Assembly: GCA_002361335.1 (NCBI GenBank)
Contig: DESS01000024.1
Span: 24,889 to 33,663 of the forward strand
Source of the DNA: Richelia sp. UBA3308
GTDB taxonomy: Bacteria; Cyanobacteriota; Cyanobacteriia; Cyanobacteriales; Nostocaceae
Reading direction: 5' to 3'
DNA length: 8,775 nt
Each line of letters starts with the position of its first letter. Position 1 is the first letter of the stretch. The notes under the pieces were generated by a model. It was not told the DNA's origin. It was given only the letters and a program-made list of their open reading frames with translations, and did no database searches. Positions 1-5,498 of this stretch are shown in pieces. The translations under genes and the position numbers were made by a program.

Positions 1-61
1 TCTCTACATCTACGGAAACAACGAAAAATTCGTATAAATATTACGGTACCTAAAAATCCAT
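1..61. other. Left flank, not coxA: possible right end of an upstream interrupting element
   Basis: The coxA frame read backwards from 110 is convincing to about position 62 (I-F-L-W-I-V-P). Before that the residues read L-R-Y-L-K-I-H, where the family has a haem a ligand motif of the type L-H-(A/G)-T-I-M, and TAA at 35-37 closes the frame. No other frame restores coxA. The stretch is AT-rich. Positions 45-64 match the 20 bases just before the right core of element 1 (2693-2712) at 13 of 20 places, including GGTA and a terminal ATT. I infer the right end of a third, related element, but a decayed or frameshifted coxA start would look similar. Confidence 0.4.
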
Positions 62-745
62 ATTTTCCTATGGATTGTTCCTAGCGCAATTGGTGGCTTT
101 GGTAACTATTTGATACCGTTAATGATTGGTGCTAGGGATATGGCATTCCCCAAGCTAAATGCGATCGCCTTTTGGTTAAACCCACCAGCCGGTGCTTTAG
201 TTTTAGGTAGTTTCTTCTTCGGTGGTTCGCAATCAGGTTGGACAGCATATCCACCCTTGAGCTTGATAACGGCGAATACTGCTCAAAGTATGTGGATTCT
301 CGCCATTGTTTTGGTGGGAACTTCTTCAATTTTGGGTTCATTGAATTTTGTTGTTACCATCTGGAAGATGAAAGTTCCTTCTATGAAGTGGGATGAATTA
401 CCCTTATTTTGCTGGGCTATTTTAGCTACTTCATTGTTGGCACTTGTTTCTACACCAGTATTAGCAGCTGGTTTAATACTGTTATTATTTGACATCAATT
501 TCGGAACTTCTTTCTTTAAACCAGATGGAGGTGGTAACGTCGTTATTTACCAACATTTATTTTGGTTTTACTCTCATCCAGCAGTTTACTTGATGATTCT
601 GCCCATCTTCGGCATTGTTTCCGAAGTAATTCCAGTTCACGCACGCAAACCAATCTTTGGATATAAAGCGATCGTTTATTCTAGTTTGGCGATTTGTGTT
701 GTGGGTTTATTTGTTTGGGTTCATCATATGTTTCTTGCTGAATAA
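62..745 (+). CDS. coxA: Cytochrome c oxidase subunit I, piece A (interrupted gene)
   Basis: Membrane haem-copper oxidase subunit that reduces O2 at the haem a3/CuB centre using electrons from cytochrome c (or plastocyanin in cyanobacteria). Numbering from the Met at 110, the piece holds the conserved L-I-P-L-M-I-G-A-R-D-M-A-F-P stretch, several hydrophobic helices, the S-H-P-A-V-Y motif (CuB ligand His156 and the cross-linking Tyr160) and V-H-H-M-F (CuB ligands His205 and His206). Genuine coxA coding ends at 733. The last codons, L-A-E-stop, lie in the inserted element. The ATG at 110 has no ribosome site and is internal. About 80-100 N-terminal residues, including the first haem a ligand, are missing from the window. 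The S-A-I-G-G-F-G-N-Y wording resembles, from memory, the heterocyst-type CoxA2/CoxA3 more than CoxA1. Some databases would call it a pseudogene; I read it as a split but repairable gene. Confidence 0.9.
   Translation: MFLWIVPSAIGGFGNYLIPLMIGARDMAFPKLNAIAFWLNPPAGALVLGSFFFGGSQSGWTAYPPLSLITANTAQSMWILAIVLVGTSSILGSLNFVVTIWKMKVPSMKWDELPLFCWAILATSLLALVSTPVLAAGLILLLFDINFGTSFFKPDGGGNVVIYQHLFWFYSHPAVYLMILPIFGIVSEVIPVHARKPIFGYKAIVYSSLAICVVGLFVWVHHMFLAE
719..733 (+). repeat. Left core direct repeat of element 1
   Basis: GTTCATCATATGTTT encodes V-H-H-M-F in coxA and recurs perfectly at 2713-2727. Bases on both sides of the two copies differ (G versus T before, C versus A after), so the exact repeat is 15 bp. 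It is the expected crossover region. Recombination between the copies removes 1,994 bp and leaves one copy. Confidence 0.9.
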
Positions 746-751
746 AATTCC

Positions 752-821
752 CTAAATATCGTAAATTGTGATCAGATAAACATTGTAAACTATAAACATT
801 GTTTGTTTTGAACAATTTGTT
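752..821 (+). promoter_or_regulatory. Left-end inner region of element 1, probable recombinase-binding sites
   Basis: CTAAAT (752-757) and GTAAATTGT (761-769) recur in the same order inside the left end of element 2 (2986-2991 and 2996-3004), followed in both by a TAAACA-type motif. ATAAACATTGT occurs twice here, at 776-786 and 792-802. Its AAACATTG part recurs near the right end, at 2677-2684. Two small palindromes, AAACATTGTTT (794-804) and AACAATTTGTT (811-821), lie within. Arm-type sites for the recombinase or an excision factor are my inference. A weak promoter pair (TTGTGA at 766-771, TATAAA at 791-796, 19-bp spacing) could also drive the recombinase gene. Confidence 0.45.
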
Positions 822-834
822 AGGTAAAATTTAA

Positions 835-872
835 GGAATTCAAAGGGAATTCAAAGGGAATTAAAAGGGAAT
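835..872 (+). repeat. 11-bp tandem repeat, about 3.4 copies, upstream of recombinase 1
   Basis: The units are GGAATTCAAAG (835-845), GGAATTCAAAG (846-856), GGAATTAAAAG (857-867) and a partial GGAAT (868-872). The last GGG (867-869) lies 12 bases before the ATG at 882 and is the only candidate ribosome site. The 11-bp period is about one helical turn, which suits cooperative protein binding. Element 2 has an unrelated-looking repeat of the same period in the corresponding place (3056-3085). Confidence 0.7.
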
Positions 873-881
873 CACAAGAAA

Positions 882-2276
882 ATGAAAGCAGACATCTACC
901 AGGAAGCATTTAAAGATTTCGAGTCATCAGCAACAACAGACGGCAGTTACTTAGGTATAAACAAAGCACGATTAGAGCAAGAAGCACATATGAGAATGAA
1001 GGTAGAAGAAAAATTAAAAGAAGCTAATTTGCGACTTAAAGAGATTAAGGCAAAGGTTTCTTTGACAATGAAAGGTAATGCTATACAGTTACGAGCTACA
1101 TTACCGCTAAAGCCCGGTGATACTAATATAAGAGGTAGAAAAACAAAGCAGTATCAAATATCGCTTAATATTCCGGCAAATTTAGATGGATTAAAAACAG
1201 CAGAAGAGGAAGCTTATGAATTAAGTCGATTAATCTCAAGAAAATGTTTTCAATGGAATGATAAATACTTAGGACGTAAAGCGGATAAAAGTATTGATAT
1301 AACTTTTAAAGAAATATACGATAATTTTGAAGATATTTTTTTTAAAACAAGAAAAAAAGATATTAAAAGCGAACATACTTTGAGTGAATACAAAAAAGTA
1401 TTTAAAAGAGAATTTAAATTGGATTTGATTGTCAATAAAAGTAATATAGAATTTACTTTAAAAGAAATTGATTCCAGCAGTAAAAGATTTCAAGCAATCA
1501 AAGTAGCCAGCATTATTTGTAAATACTTAGAAATAGATATTGATTTTAAAAAATTTAAACTTCCTATAAAAGTCAAAAAAAGAGATATTCCCCAAGATAA
1601 TATGATTATCGATGGTTTTTATGCTTTTGAAAAATACTATGAATCAAACAAGCATAAAAAAAATCCTTATTTGAATACTTATTTAATGTATAAATTGGCT
1701 TACGGTTTAATAGCTACTTATGGATTGCGTCCTAGAGAAGTATTTAATCAACCGGATATTGATTGGTTTATAAGTGAAGATAACATCGATAATACTTGGA
1801 AAGTTCATAATGACAATAAAACTGGAGCAAGAGAAGTATTACCTTTTATACCAGAATGGATTGAATTATTTGATTTAAAAAATAAACAGTTACTAAAAAT
1901 GCTCAAACAAAGAACAGATAAAATAAAAAGTTGTTCACAATTAACAATTATTGTGGATAAAAATTCTCAATGGTTTAAAAGAGTTGGATTAGAATTTAAA
2001 CCTTATGATTTACGTCATGCTTGTGCGATCAGAGCGCATTTACAAGGGATACCAATTAAAGCCGCAGCAGATAATTTAGGTCATTCTATAGAAATGCATA
2101 CAAAGGTTTATCAAAAATGGTTTTCATTAGAAAATCGTAAGAAAGCTATGAAAACAGCTTTAAATGAAAAGGAAGAATTGGAAATGCTTAGAGAAAAAAA
2201 TATTTATTTACAAAATAAAGTAGAATATTTGACTGTAGAACTAGAAAAATATAAATTTGAAAAAATGATTAGATAA
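882..2276 (+). CDS. Tyrosine recombinase (XisA/XisC-like), element 1
   Basis: A 464-residue site-specific recombinase, likely the excisase of element 1. The catalytic residues are in order and normally spaced: Arg283 in Y-G-L-R-P-R-E-V, Lys313 in N-K-T-G, Arg378 in P-Y-D-L-R-H, His401 in L-G-H-S, and the nucleophile Tyr410 in K-V-Y-Q-K-W, nine residues after the His. The usual His of H-x-x-R is Tyr375. Residues 60-250 would be the core-binding part. After Tyr410 a charged tail of about 54 residues (E-E-L-E-M-L-R-E, then K-V-E-Y-L-T-V-E-L-E) looks like a coiled coil. Length matches the roughly 470-500-residue XisA/XisC proteins as I recall them. The paralogue at 3350 aligns without a gap from Met39 (ATG at 996), so translation could start at 990 or 996 rather than 882. 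The extra N-terminus does read like protein. The gene is AT-rich, unlike the coxA around it. Confidence 0.9.
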   Translation: MKADIYQEAFKDFESSATTDGSYLGINKARLEQEAHMRMKVEEKLKEANLRLKEIKAKVSLTMKGNAIQLRATLPLKPGDTNIRGRKTKQYQISLNIPANLDGLKTAEEEAYELSRLISRKCFQWNDKYLGRKADKSIDITFKEIYDNFEDIFFKTRKKDIKSEHTLSEYKKVFKREFKLDLIVNKSNIEFTLKEIDSSSKRFQAIKVASIICKYLEIDIDFKKFKLPIKVKKRDIPQDNMIIDGFYAFEKYYESNKHKKNPYLNTYLMYKLAYGLIATYGLRPREVFNQPDIDWFISEDNIDNTWKVHNDNKTGAREVLPFIPEWIELFDLKNKQLLKMLKQRTDKIKSCSQLTIIVDKNSQWFKRVGLEFKPYDLRHACAIRAHLQGIPIKAAADNLGHSIEMHTKVYQKWFSLENRKKAMKTALNEKEELEMLREKNIYLQNKVEYLTVELEKYKFEKMIR

Positions 2277-2325
2277 TCAATAAAAAATTGATGATTGATT
2301 TGAAAAAAAATAATATTACTAGATG

Positions 2326-2363
2326 AAGCTTGAAAGTCAAAAATAATTGCTTTCAGGCTTTTT
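2326..2363 (+). terminator. Rho-independent-type terminator after recombinase 1
   Basis: AAGCTTGAAAG (2326-2336) pairs with CTTTCAGGCTT (2350-2360) through an 11-bp stem with one G-U pair and a 13-nt loop, and T residues run to 2363. It lies 50 bases after the recombinase stop. It would end that transcript and might stop read-through into coxA piece B. A smaller hairpin, TCAAT/ATTGA, sits right at the stop codon (about 2276-2290). Confidence 0.7.
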
Positions 2364-2371
2364 ATTGTTTC

Positions 2372-2504
2372 TATAGCGGTTTTCACACTTAGTGCAATAC
2401 ACTTTCATAACCTCACCCCCTTCCCCTCTCCAAAGCATCGGAGAGGGGAGCGATAGGTTGGGCGTAGTTTCCTGTTGTATTCTATGGAATTAAAAATGGC
2501 TATA
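2372..2504. mobile_element. MITE-like palindromic repeat, 133 bp, inside element 1
   Basis: The ends are inverted repeats: TATAGCGGTTTT (from 2372) against the reverse complement of the right end, TATAGCCATTTT (to 2504), 10 of 12 matching. An inner hairpin pairs TCCCCTCTCC (2422-2431) with GGAGAGGGGA (2440-2449). AATACA (2396-2401) opposes TGTATT (2476-2481). There is no coding capacity. TA at both outer ends would fit a TA target duplication, as made by IS630/mariner-type transposases (inference). C-rich hairpins of this wording are, from memory, common between cyanobacterial genes. It breaks up an otherwise AT-rich stretch. Confidence 0.6.
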
Positions 2505-2712
2505 TTGTTACAGAATTAATAGTTGGAATAAAGTAAAAAAATATATTGGGATAAAAAGACAAATTTATTTAGAGAAAAAATAGTGAAAAAAATCATATAA
2601 AAAAATGAATTTACAAGAGTTTTTATGATTAATCAAATATCTATTTAAGGAATATATAGAGAATAATTTTAAAGACAAACATTGAATATAAAGGTAATTA
2701 AAGATTTTAATT
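2505..2712. other. AT-rich non-coding right end of element 1
   Basis: I see no gene here; both strands are broken by stops and runs of A/T. AAACATTG at 2677-2684, 28 bases before the right core, repeats the motif found twice at the left end. TAA at 2695-2697 closes the coxA frame upstream of the core, confirming that piece B cannot be translated from inside the element. Confidence 0.6.
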
Positions 2713-2727
2713 GTTCATCATATGTTT
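2713..2727 (+). repeat. Right core direct repeat of element 1
   Basis: GTTCATCATATGTTT, identical to 719-733. The coxA frame resumes with ACC-AGC-GGT (T-S-G) directly after it. The ATG inside, at 2722, is the conserved Met of HHMF and has no ribosome site, so it is not a real start. Confidence 0.9.
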
Positions 2728-3021
2728 ACCAGCGGTACCCCCGGCTGGATGCGGATGTTTTTTACCATCTCCACCCTGATTGTTGCCGTTCCTACTGGAA
2801 TTAAAATATTTAGCTGGGTGGCAACACTTTGGCGAGGAAAAATCCGCTATACAAGCGCAATGTTGTTTGCGATCGGTTTATTGATGATGTTCGTTTTGGG
2901 TGGTATTGGTGGCGTTACTTTAGGTACTGCTCCATTCGACGGACATGTTCACGATAGTTATTATGTCGTCGTTGACTCAGAGCTACTAAATCCTTGTAAA
3001 TTGTTCACTCTAAACACTTGA
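2713..3021 (+). CDS. coxA: Cytochrome c oxidase subunit I, piece B (interrupted gene)
   Basis: Continues piece A through the next helices of subunit I: T-S-G-T-P-G-W-M-R-M-F-F, then A-V-P-T-G-I-K-I-F and the G-H-V-H-D-S-Y-Y-V-V region. True coxA coding runs to about 2970-2971. The next family residues should be A-H-F-H-Y, holding the haem a3 and haem a histidines. Instead the frame reads V-D-S-E-L-L-N-P and stops at 3019-3021. The C-terminal third of the protein (roughly 190 residues) is not in the window on either strand. Together with piece A about 305 residues are present. Base use matches piece A, and a GCGATCG site lies near 2869. Confidence 0.88.
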   Translation, partial: VHHMFTSGTPGWMRMFFTISTLIVAVPTGIKIFSWVATLWRGKIRYTSAMLFAIGLLMMFVLGGIGGVTLGTAPFDGHVHDSYYVVVDSELLNPCKLFTLNT

Positions 3022-3055
3022 GATTAATTAATTGTTCTATTTGAACGATTTTAAA

Positions 3056-3085
3056 TTAGTCAATATTTAGTCAACACTTAGTCAA
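3056..3085 (+). repeat. TTAGTCAA repeated three times at 11-bp spacing, element 2
   Basis: TTAGTCAA occurs at 3056-3063, 3067-3074 and 3078-3085, exactly 11 bp apart, with differing 3-bp spacers. It lies about 85 bp inside the inferred crossover. The element 1 repeat block begins about 100 bp inside its core. I infer binding sites for the recombinase or an accessory protein. Confidence 0.65.
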
Positions 3086-3349
3086 GGTGAATGGCCGAAT
3101 TATTACCCCATCGATGAATCGAGGGGCCTTAATTTGGGAAAAAATTTTTTTATTCCACGGATTATCGATGGCTTGTATCCGATTTTTTTTGGTCAACAGA
3201 TGACAGATATACAGGGTGGAGGGGAGCAGGGGAGACAGGGGAAGCAGGGGGAGAAGAGACTTTTTGTTTTCACGATACACCCCGCAAAGTTCCTTGGTAT
3301 ACCACTAGGTACTTAAAAAAATGTCAAAGCAACAGAGAAACATTACCAG
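3086..3349 (+). other. Leader of recombinase 2 with hairpins and a G-rich tract
   Basis: No gene is supported; open frames here are low-complexity. Notable parts are CCCC/GGGG bracketing an ATCGAT-rich stretch (about 3107-3127) and GGAA with A- and T-runs closing on TTCC (3137-3155), which could form a terminator-like hairpin. At 3214-3251 there are five G-runs of three or more in a roughly 9-bp rhythm (GCAGGGGAG type), a possible G-quadruplex on the + strand. Repeats of this wording are, from memory, frequent between Nostoc-type genes. A 10-codon frame at 3321 (M-S-K-Q-Q-R-N-I-T-R) ends in ATGA overlapping the recombinase start at 3350, so translational coupling is possible but unproven. Confidence 0.45.
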
Positions 3350-4630
3350 ATGAAATTTGATGAAGAATTAGTCAAAATCAATCAGAGACTGAAAGCTGGC
3401 AATACTAAAGTAACTATAGAATGTACCAAAGGAGGTTTACAGCTACGGGCTACTCTTCCACTTAAGCCTGGAGATACAGAAAAAACAGGCAGAAGCAAGA
3501 AGCAGTACAAGATAAGTTTGGGTATCCCAGCGAATTCTGATGGTTTAAAAACTGCTGAAGAGGAGGCTTACGAGTTAGGTAAGTTAATGGCTCGTCAAAC
3601 TTTTGCTTGGAATGATAAGTATTTAGGAGTGAAAGCTAAAAAGGATAAAGGAATTACGTTTCGCGAATTATATGAACAAATTGAGAAAAGATATTTTAAA
3701 ACCAGAAAAAGAACTCTCAAAAGTGAAAATACTTTAGCTAGTAGATTATCTGTTTATAAAAAACATTTTCTTGGAGATGAGGTAATTAATGGCGATCGCA
3801 TTATTAAAAAAATTGTTGTTATCAATCTTCCTGGAGCTAGACAAAATGCAATAGTTGTAGGAAGAATGATAGCTAATTTTTTAAATATAAAAATTAATTT
3901 TAGTGACTTAAAATTAAAAGCAGAAAAACATGAAAGAAGTATTCCAACGGACAAAGAAATTATTAAATGTTTTGATTTTTTTAGAAATCGTTTTGAAAAT
4001 AGAAAAAGATTACGACAAGAGTTTCAAAATAATTGGAAAATTTATCAATTGGTTTATGGATTTCTAGCTATTTATGGACTTAGACCCCGTGAAGTGCTTA
4101 ACCATCCTGATTTAAATTGGTTTACCTCACCAGAAAATAAACACAATACTTTTAAGGTACATAAATCGAATAAAACTGGTTATAGAGAAGTATTCCCGTT
4201 TGTTCCTGAATGGATTGAGTTGTTTGATTTAAAAAATGTAGAAGCAATAGAAATGCTAAAACATTATTCATCTTCTTGGAACAATCATCACGAATTACAT
4301 CACAGAGTTGGTGTAATTTCTCTTAATTTTAAAAGAGTTGGTGTAGCATTTAAACCTTATGATTTACGCCATGCTTGTGCTATTCGCGCTCACTTACAAG
4401 GAATGCCAATCAAAGCAGCAGCAGACAATCTTGGTCATTCTGTTGATATGCATACTAAGGTGTATCAACAGTGGTTTGGATTAGAAAATAGGCGTAAAGC
4501 ATTTGAACAAACTTTTCAAGAGATGAATGAAAATGAAAAGCTGAAAGATGAAATTACTAAGCTGAGAAAACGGATAGCTGAACTCGAATTAGAAAATGCT
4601 AGATTGCATTTAGAGAATAAAGTTTTTTAA
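3350..4630 (+). CDS. Tyrosine recombinase (XisA/XisC-like), element 2
   Basis: A 426-residue paralogue of the protein at 882, presumably the excisase of element 2. Long blocks are near-identical (Q-L-R-A-T-L-P-L-K-P-G-D-T; A-E-E-E-A-Y-E-L; F-K-P-Y-D-L-R-H-A-C-A-I-R-A-H-L-Q-G). Catalytic set: Arg245, Lys275, Arg340, His363 and nucleophile Tyr372. Tyr337 replaces the usual His of H-x-x-R, as in its partner. The tail after residue 390 has a clear heptad pattern (L-K-D-E-I-T-K-L, R-I-A-E-L-E-L-E-N-A-R-L), a likely coiled coil for multimer contacts. The region between the DNA-binding part and Arg245 differs most from its partner, as expected if each protein recognises its own core. The frame is closed by TAA at 3314. 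The start at 3350 has only a weak AGAG upstream. It carries one HIP1 site. Confidence 0.9.
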   Translation: MKFDEELVKINQRLKAGNTKVTIECTKGGLQLRATLPLKPGDTEKTGRSKKQYKISLGIPANSDGLKTAEEEAYELGKLMARQTFAWNDKYLGVKAKKDKGITFRELYEQIEKRYFKTRKRTLKSENTLASRLSVYKKHFLGDEVINGDRIIKKIVVINLPGARQNAIVVGRMIANFLNIKINFSDLKLKAEKHERSIPTDKEIIKCFDFFRNRFENRKRLRQEFQNNWKIYQLVYGFLAIYGLRPREVLNHPDLNWFTSPENKHNTFKVHKSNKTGYREVFPFVPEWIELFDLKNVEAIEMLKHYSSSWNNHHELHHRVGVISLNFKRVGVAFKPYDLRHACAIRAHLQGMPIKAAADNLGHSVDMHTKVYQQWFGLENRRKAFEQTFQEMNENEKLKDEITKLRKRIAELELENARLHLENKVF

Positions 4631-4667
4631 ATTACAGCAAATTTTATCTTAATGAGGTAGATTTGAA

Positions 4668-4711
4668 CGGGCAGGGATGCCCGTAGCACAAGACTTTGAG
4701 AAAGTTTTTTT
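4668..4711 (+). terminator. Hairpins after recombinase 2, probable terminator
   Basis: CGGGCA (4668-4673) pairs with TGCCCG (4678-4683) across a GGGA tetraloop. Next, ACTTT (4693-4697) pairs with AAAGT (4701-4705), followed by a T-run to 4711. The second has the form of an intrinsic terminator, though its stem is short and AT-rich. Both lie within 85 bp of the recombinase stop. Confidence 0.5.
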
Positions 4712-4731
4712 GTAACTAATTTACTTGCAAA

Positions 4732-4769
4732 ATGCTGTATGTCATCTATTTGCTATAATCTTACAGCAT
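4732..4769 (+). promoter_or_regulatory. Extended -10 promoter candidate inside an 8-bp inverted repeat
   Basis: TGCTATAAT (4751-4759) is a perfect TG-n-TATAAT extended -10. It is bracketed by ATGCTGTA (4732-4739) and TACAGCAT (4762-4769), exact inverted repeats 22 bp apart, which could be a two-part operator. No good -35 at 17 bp was seen. The first possible target is the small frame at 4892; the protease gene is 740 bp further on. Confidence 0.35.
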
Positions 4770-4891
4770 ATTTCATAGAACTGTCGGTACATTTGGACGG
4801 GTTCTTACATGTTCAACAAGAGTTTTAAAATATATTTCTGTATCCAACTTCACCAAGTTGCTGTAAATTCATGCACTGAGGTATTTGTTAT

Positions 4892-4972
4892 ATGGAAAAC
4901 AAGAAACAGTTTTATCTAGGCTTACTACAACGCTACAAAAGAATAAAAGCTAATTTAATTATTAATTATTAA
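4892..4972 (+). CDS. Possible 26-residue small protein, very uncertain
   Basis: ATG at 4892 has GAGG (4878-4881) ten bases upstream, and the frame reads M-E-N-K-K-Q-F-Y-L-G-L-L-Q-R-Y-K-R-I-K-A before an AT-rich end at TAA 4970-4972. The peptide is basic and could be helical. It follows the promoter candidate at 4751. I recognise no family; it may be chance or the stump of a lost gene. Confidence 0.2.
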   Translation: MENKKQFYLGLLQRYKRIKANLIINY

Positions 4973-5058
4973 TTACATTTACTGGGAAGGGCTTTCCTTA
5001 GATAACGGAATCCCCGCATCTAATACATAACAACAATAAAAAGTTAAATTTTCTCAAA

Positions 5059-5084
5059 AATATAAATTATTTATAATTTATATT
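5059..5084. repeat. Perfect 12-bp-arm AT palindrome nested in a wider inverted repeat
   Basis: AATAAATT-type arms (5059-5070 and 5073-5084) are exact inverted repeats around TT. Outside them TTCTCAAAA (5051-5059) is inverted as TTTTGAGAA (5118-5126). It could be a bidirectional hairpin or a binding site in the long leader of the protease gene, about 415 bp before its start. Confidence 0.45.
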
Positions 5085-5485
5085 ACCTATTTTTAGATGA
5101 ATATTTTTTTTAAAAGGTTTTGAGAATAACTTGATAATAGCTGCTTTTTCAAGTAATTATTCTAATAGTGCTTAAATGAATGTATTTATGAATTTTCTCA
5201 GTTGAAAGAGAAAATAGAACTTCTACGGAGTTTAAGCGTGTTTTCTGTTGGCAATAAATTACTTACATTTAAGAGTTTTATTTCGTAAAAATCTACTTTT
5301 TGGTAATTGTAATTTCGCTTTTTCTAAGTATTCCATTTCATCGGATTTGCTTCTGATTTTTCCATGTAGCATACACATCGCAATAATTAACATACGGATT
5401 TGGTAACGCTCAAATTCCGTTTCTTAGATTGTTTGCTTTAACTATTAGTTACGACTAAATTGCCCGATTGTAAACAATTTTTATT

Positions 5486-5489
5486 GGAG
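5486..5489 (+). promoter_or_regulatory. Ribosome binding site of the protease gene
   Basis: GGAG lies nine bases before ATG 5499. It is the clearest ribosome site in the window and fixes the start of the large gene. No clear promoter was recognised just upstream. Confidence 0.65.
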
Positions 5490-5498
5490 TCAATATTA

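Larger units (their letters stand above)
719..2712 (+). mobile_element. Element 1: recombinase-bearing interruption of coxA at HHMF
   Basis: A 1,994-bp insertion (one core copy counted) splits coxA. Joining 733 to 2728 gives V-H-H-M-F-T-S-G-T-P-G-W-M-R-M-F-F in one frame, the normal family sequence. The parts before and after lie in different frames (positions 2 and 1 modulo 3), so the gene cannot be read through without excision. Contents in order: a left end with short repeats, a tyrosine recombinase gene, a terminator-like hairpin, a MITE-like repeat, and AT-rich DNA. Known relatives by organisation are the nifD, fdxN and hupL elements of heterocystous cyanobacteria. Nothing in the sequence proves excision or its timing. 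No HIP1 site was noticed inside it, unlike the flanking coxA pieces. Confidence 0.85.
4631..5498. other. Long intergenic region between recombinase 2 and the protease gene
   Basis: 868 bp with no convincing gene on either strand and no tRNA-like fold that I can see. It holds the hairpins at 4668-4711, a candidate promoter at 4751-4759, a possible 26-codon frame at 4892 and the palindrome at 5059-5084. The antisense frame around 5455-5652 lies opposite the protease start and is a shadow. I searched for the missing coxA sequence (H-F-H-Y-V-L-F-G-G) here in both orientations and did not find it. Confidence 0.6.

Noticed and set aside
132..498. Antisense frames opposite coxA piece A
   Set aside because: They lie opposite a strongly conserved coding sequence and show no family features.
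1250..2386. Antisense frames opposite recombinase 1
   Set aside because: They arise from the AT-rich codon use of the real gene and are poor in composition.
2722..3021. Independent 99-residue membrane protein starting at ATG 2722
   Set aside because: The ATG is the conserved Met of HHMF, there is no ribosome site, and the sequence is plainly the middle of CoxA.
3214..3251. CRISPR array from the regular G-rich units
   Set aside because: The units are about 9 bp with no separate spacers of 30 bp or so and no cas genes; it is a low-complexity G-rich tandem tract.
3134..3316. Small protein on the + strand, and its antisense partner at 3071-3280
   Set aside because: Both are driven by T-runs and the G-rich repeat, with biased composition and no ribosome site.
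4668..4683. Riboswitch or structured RNA at the CGGGCA hairpin
   Set aside because: Only one 6-bp stem with a tetraloop is visible; a terminator or dispersed-repeat remnant is simpler.
4733..4755. TATGTCATCTATTT resembling the second coxA junction (right copy of the element 2 core)
   Set aside because: It translates to Y-V-I-Y-L-L-stop rather than V-V-A-H-F-H-Y, and no coxA homology follows.
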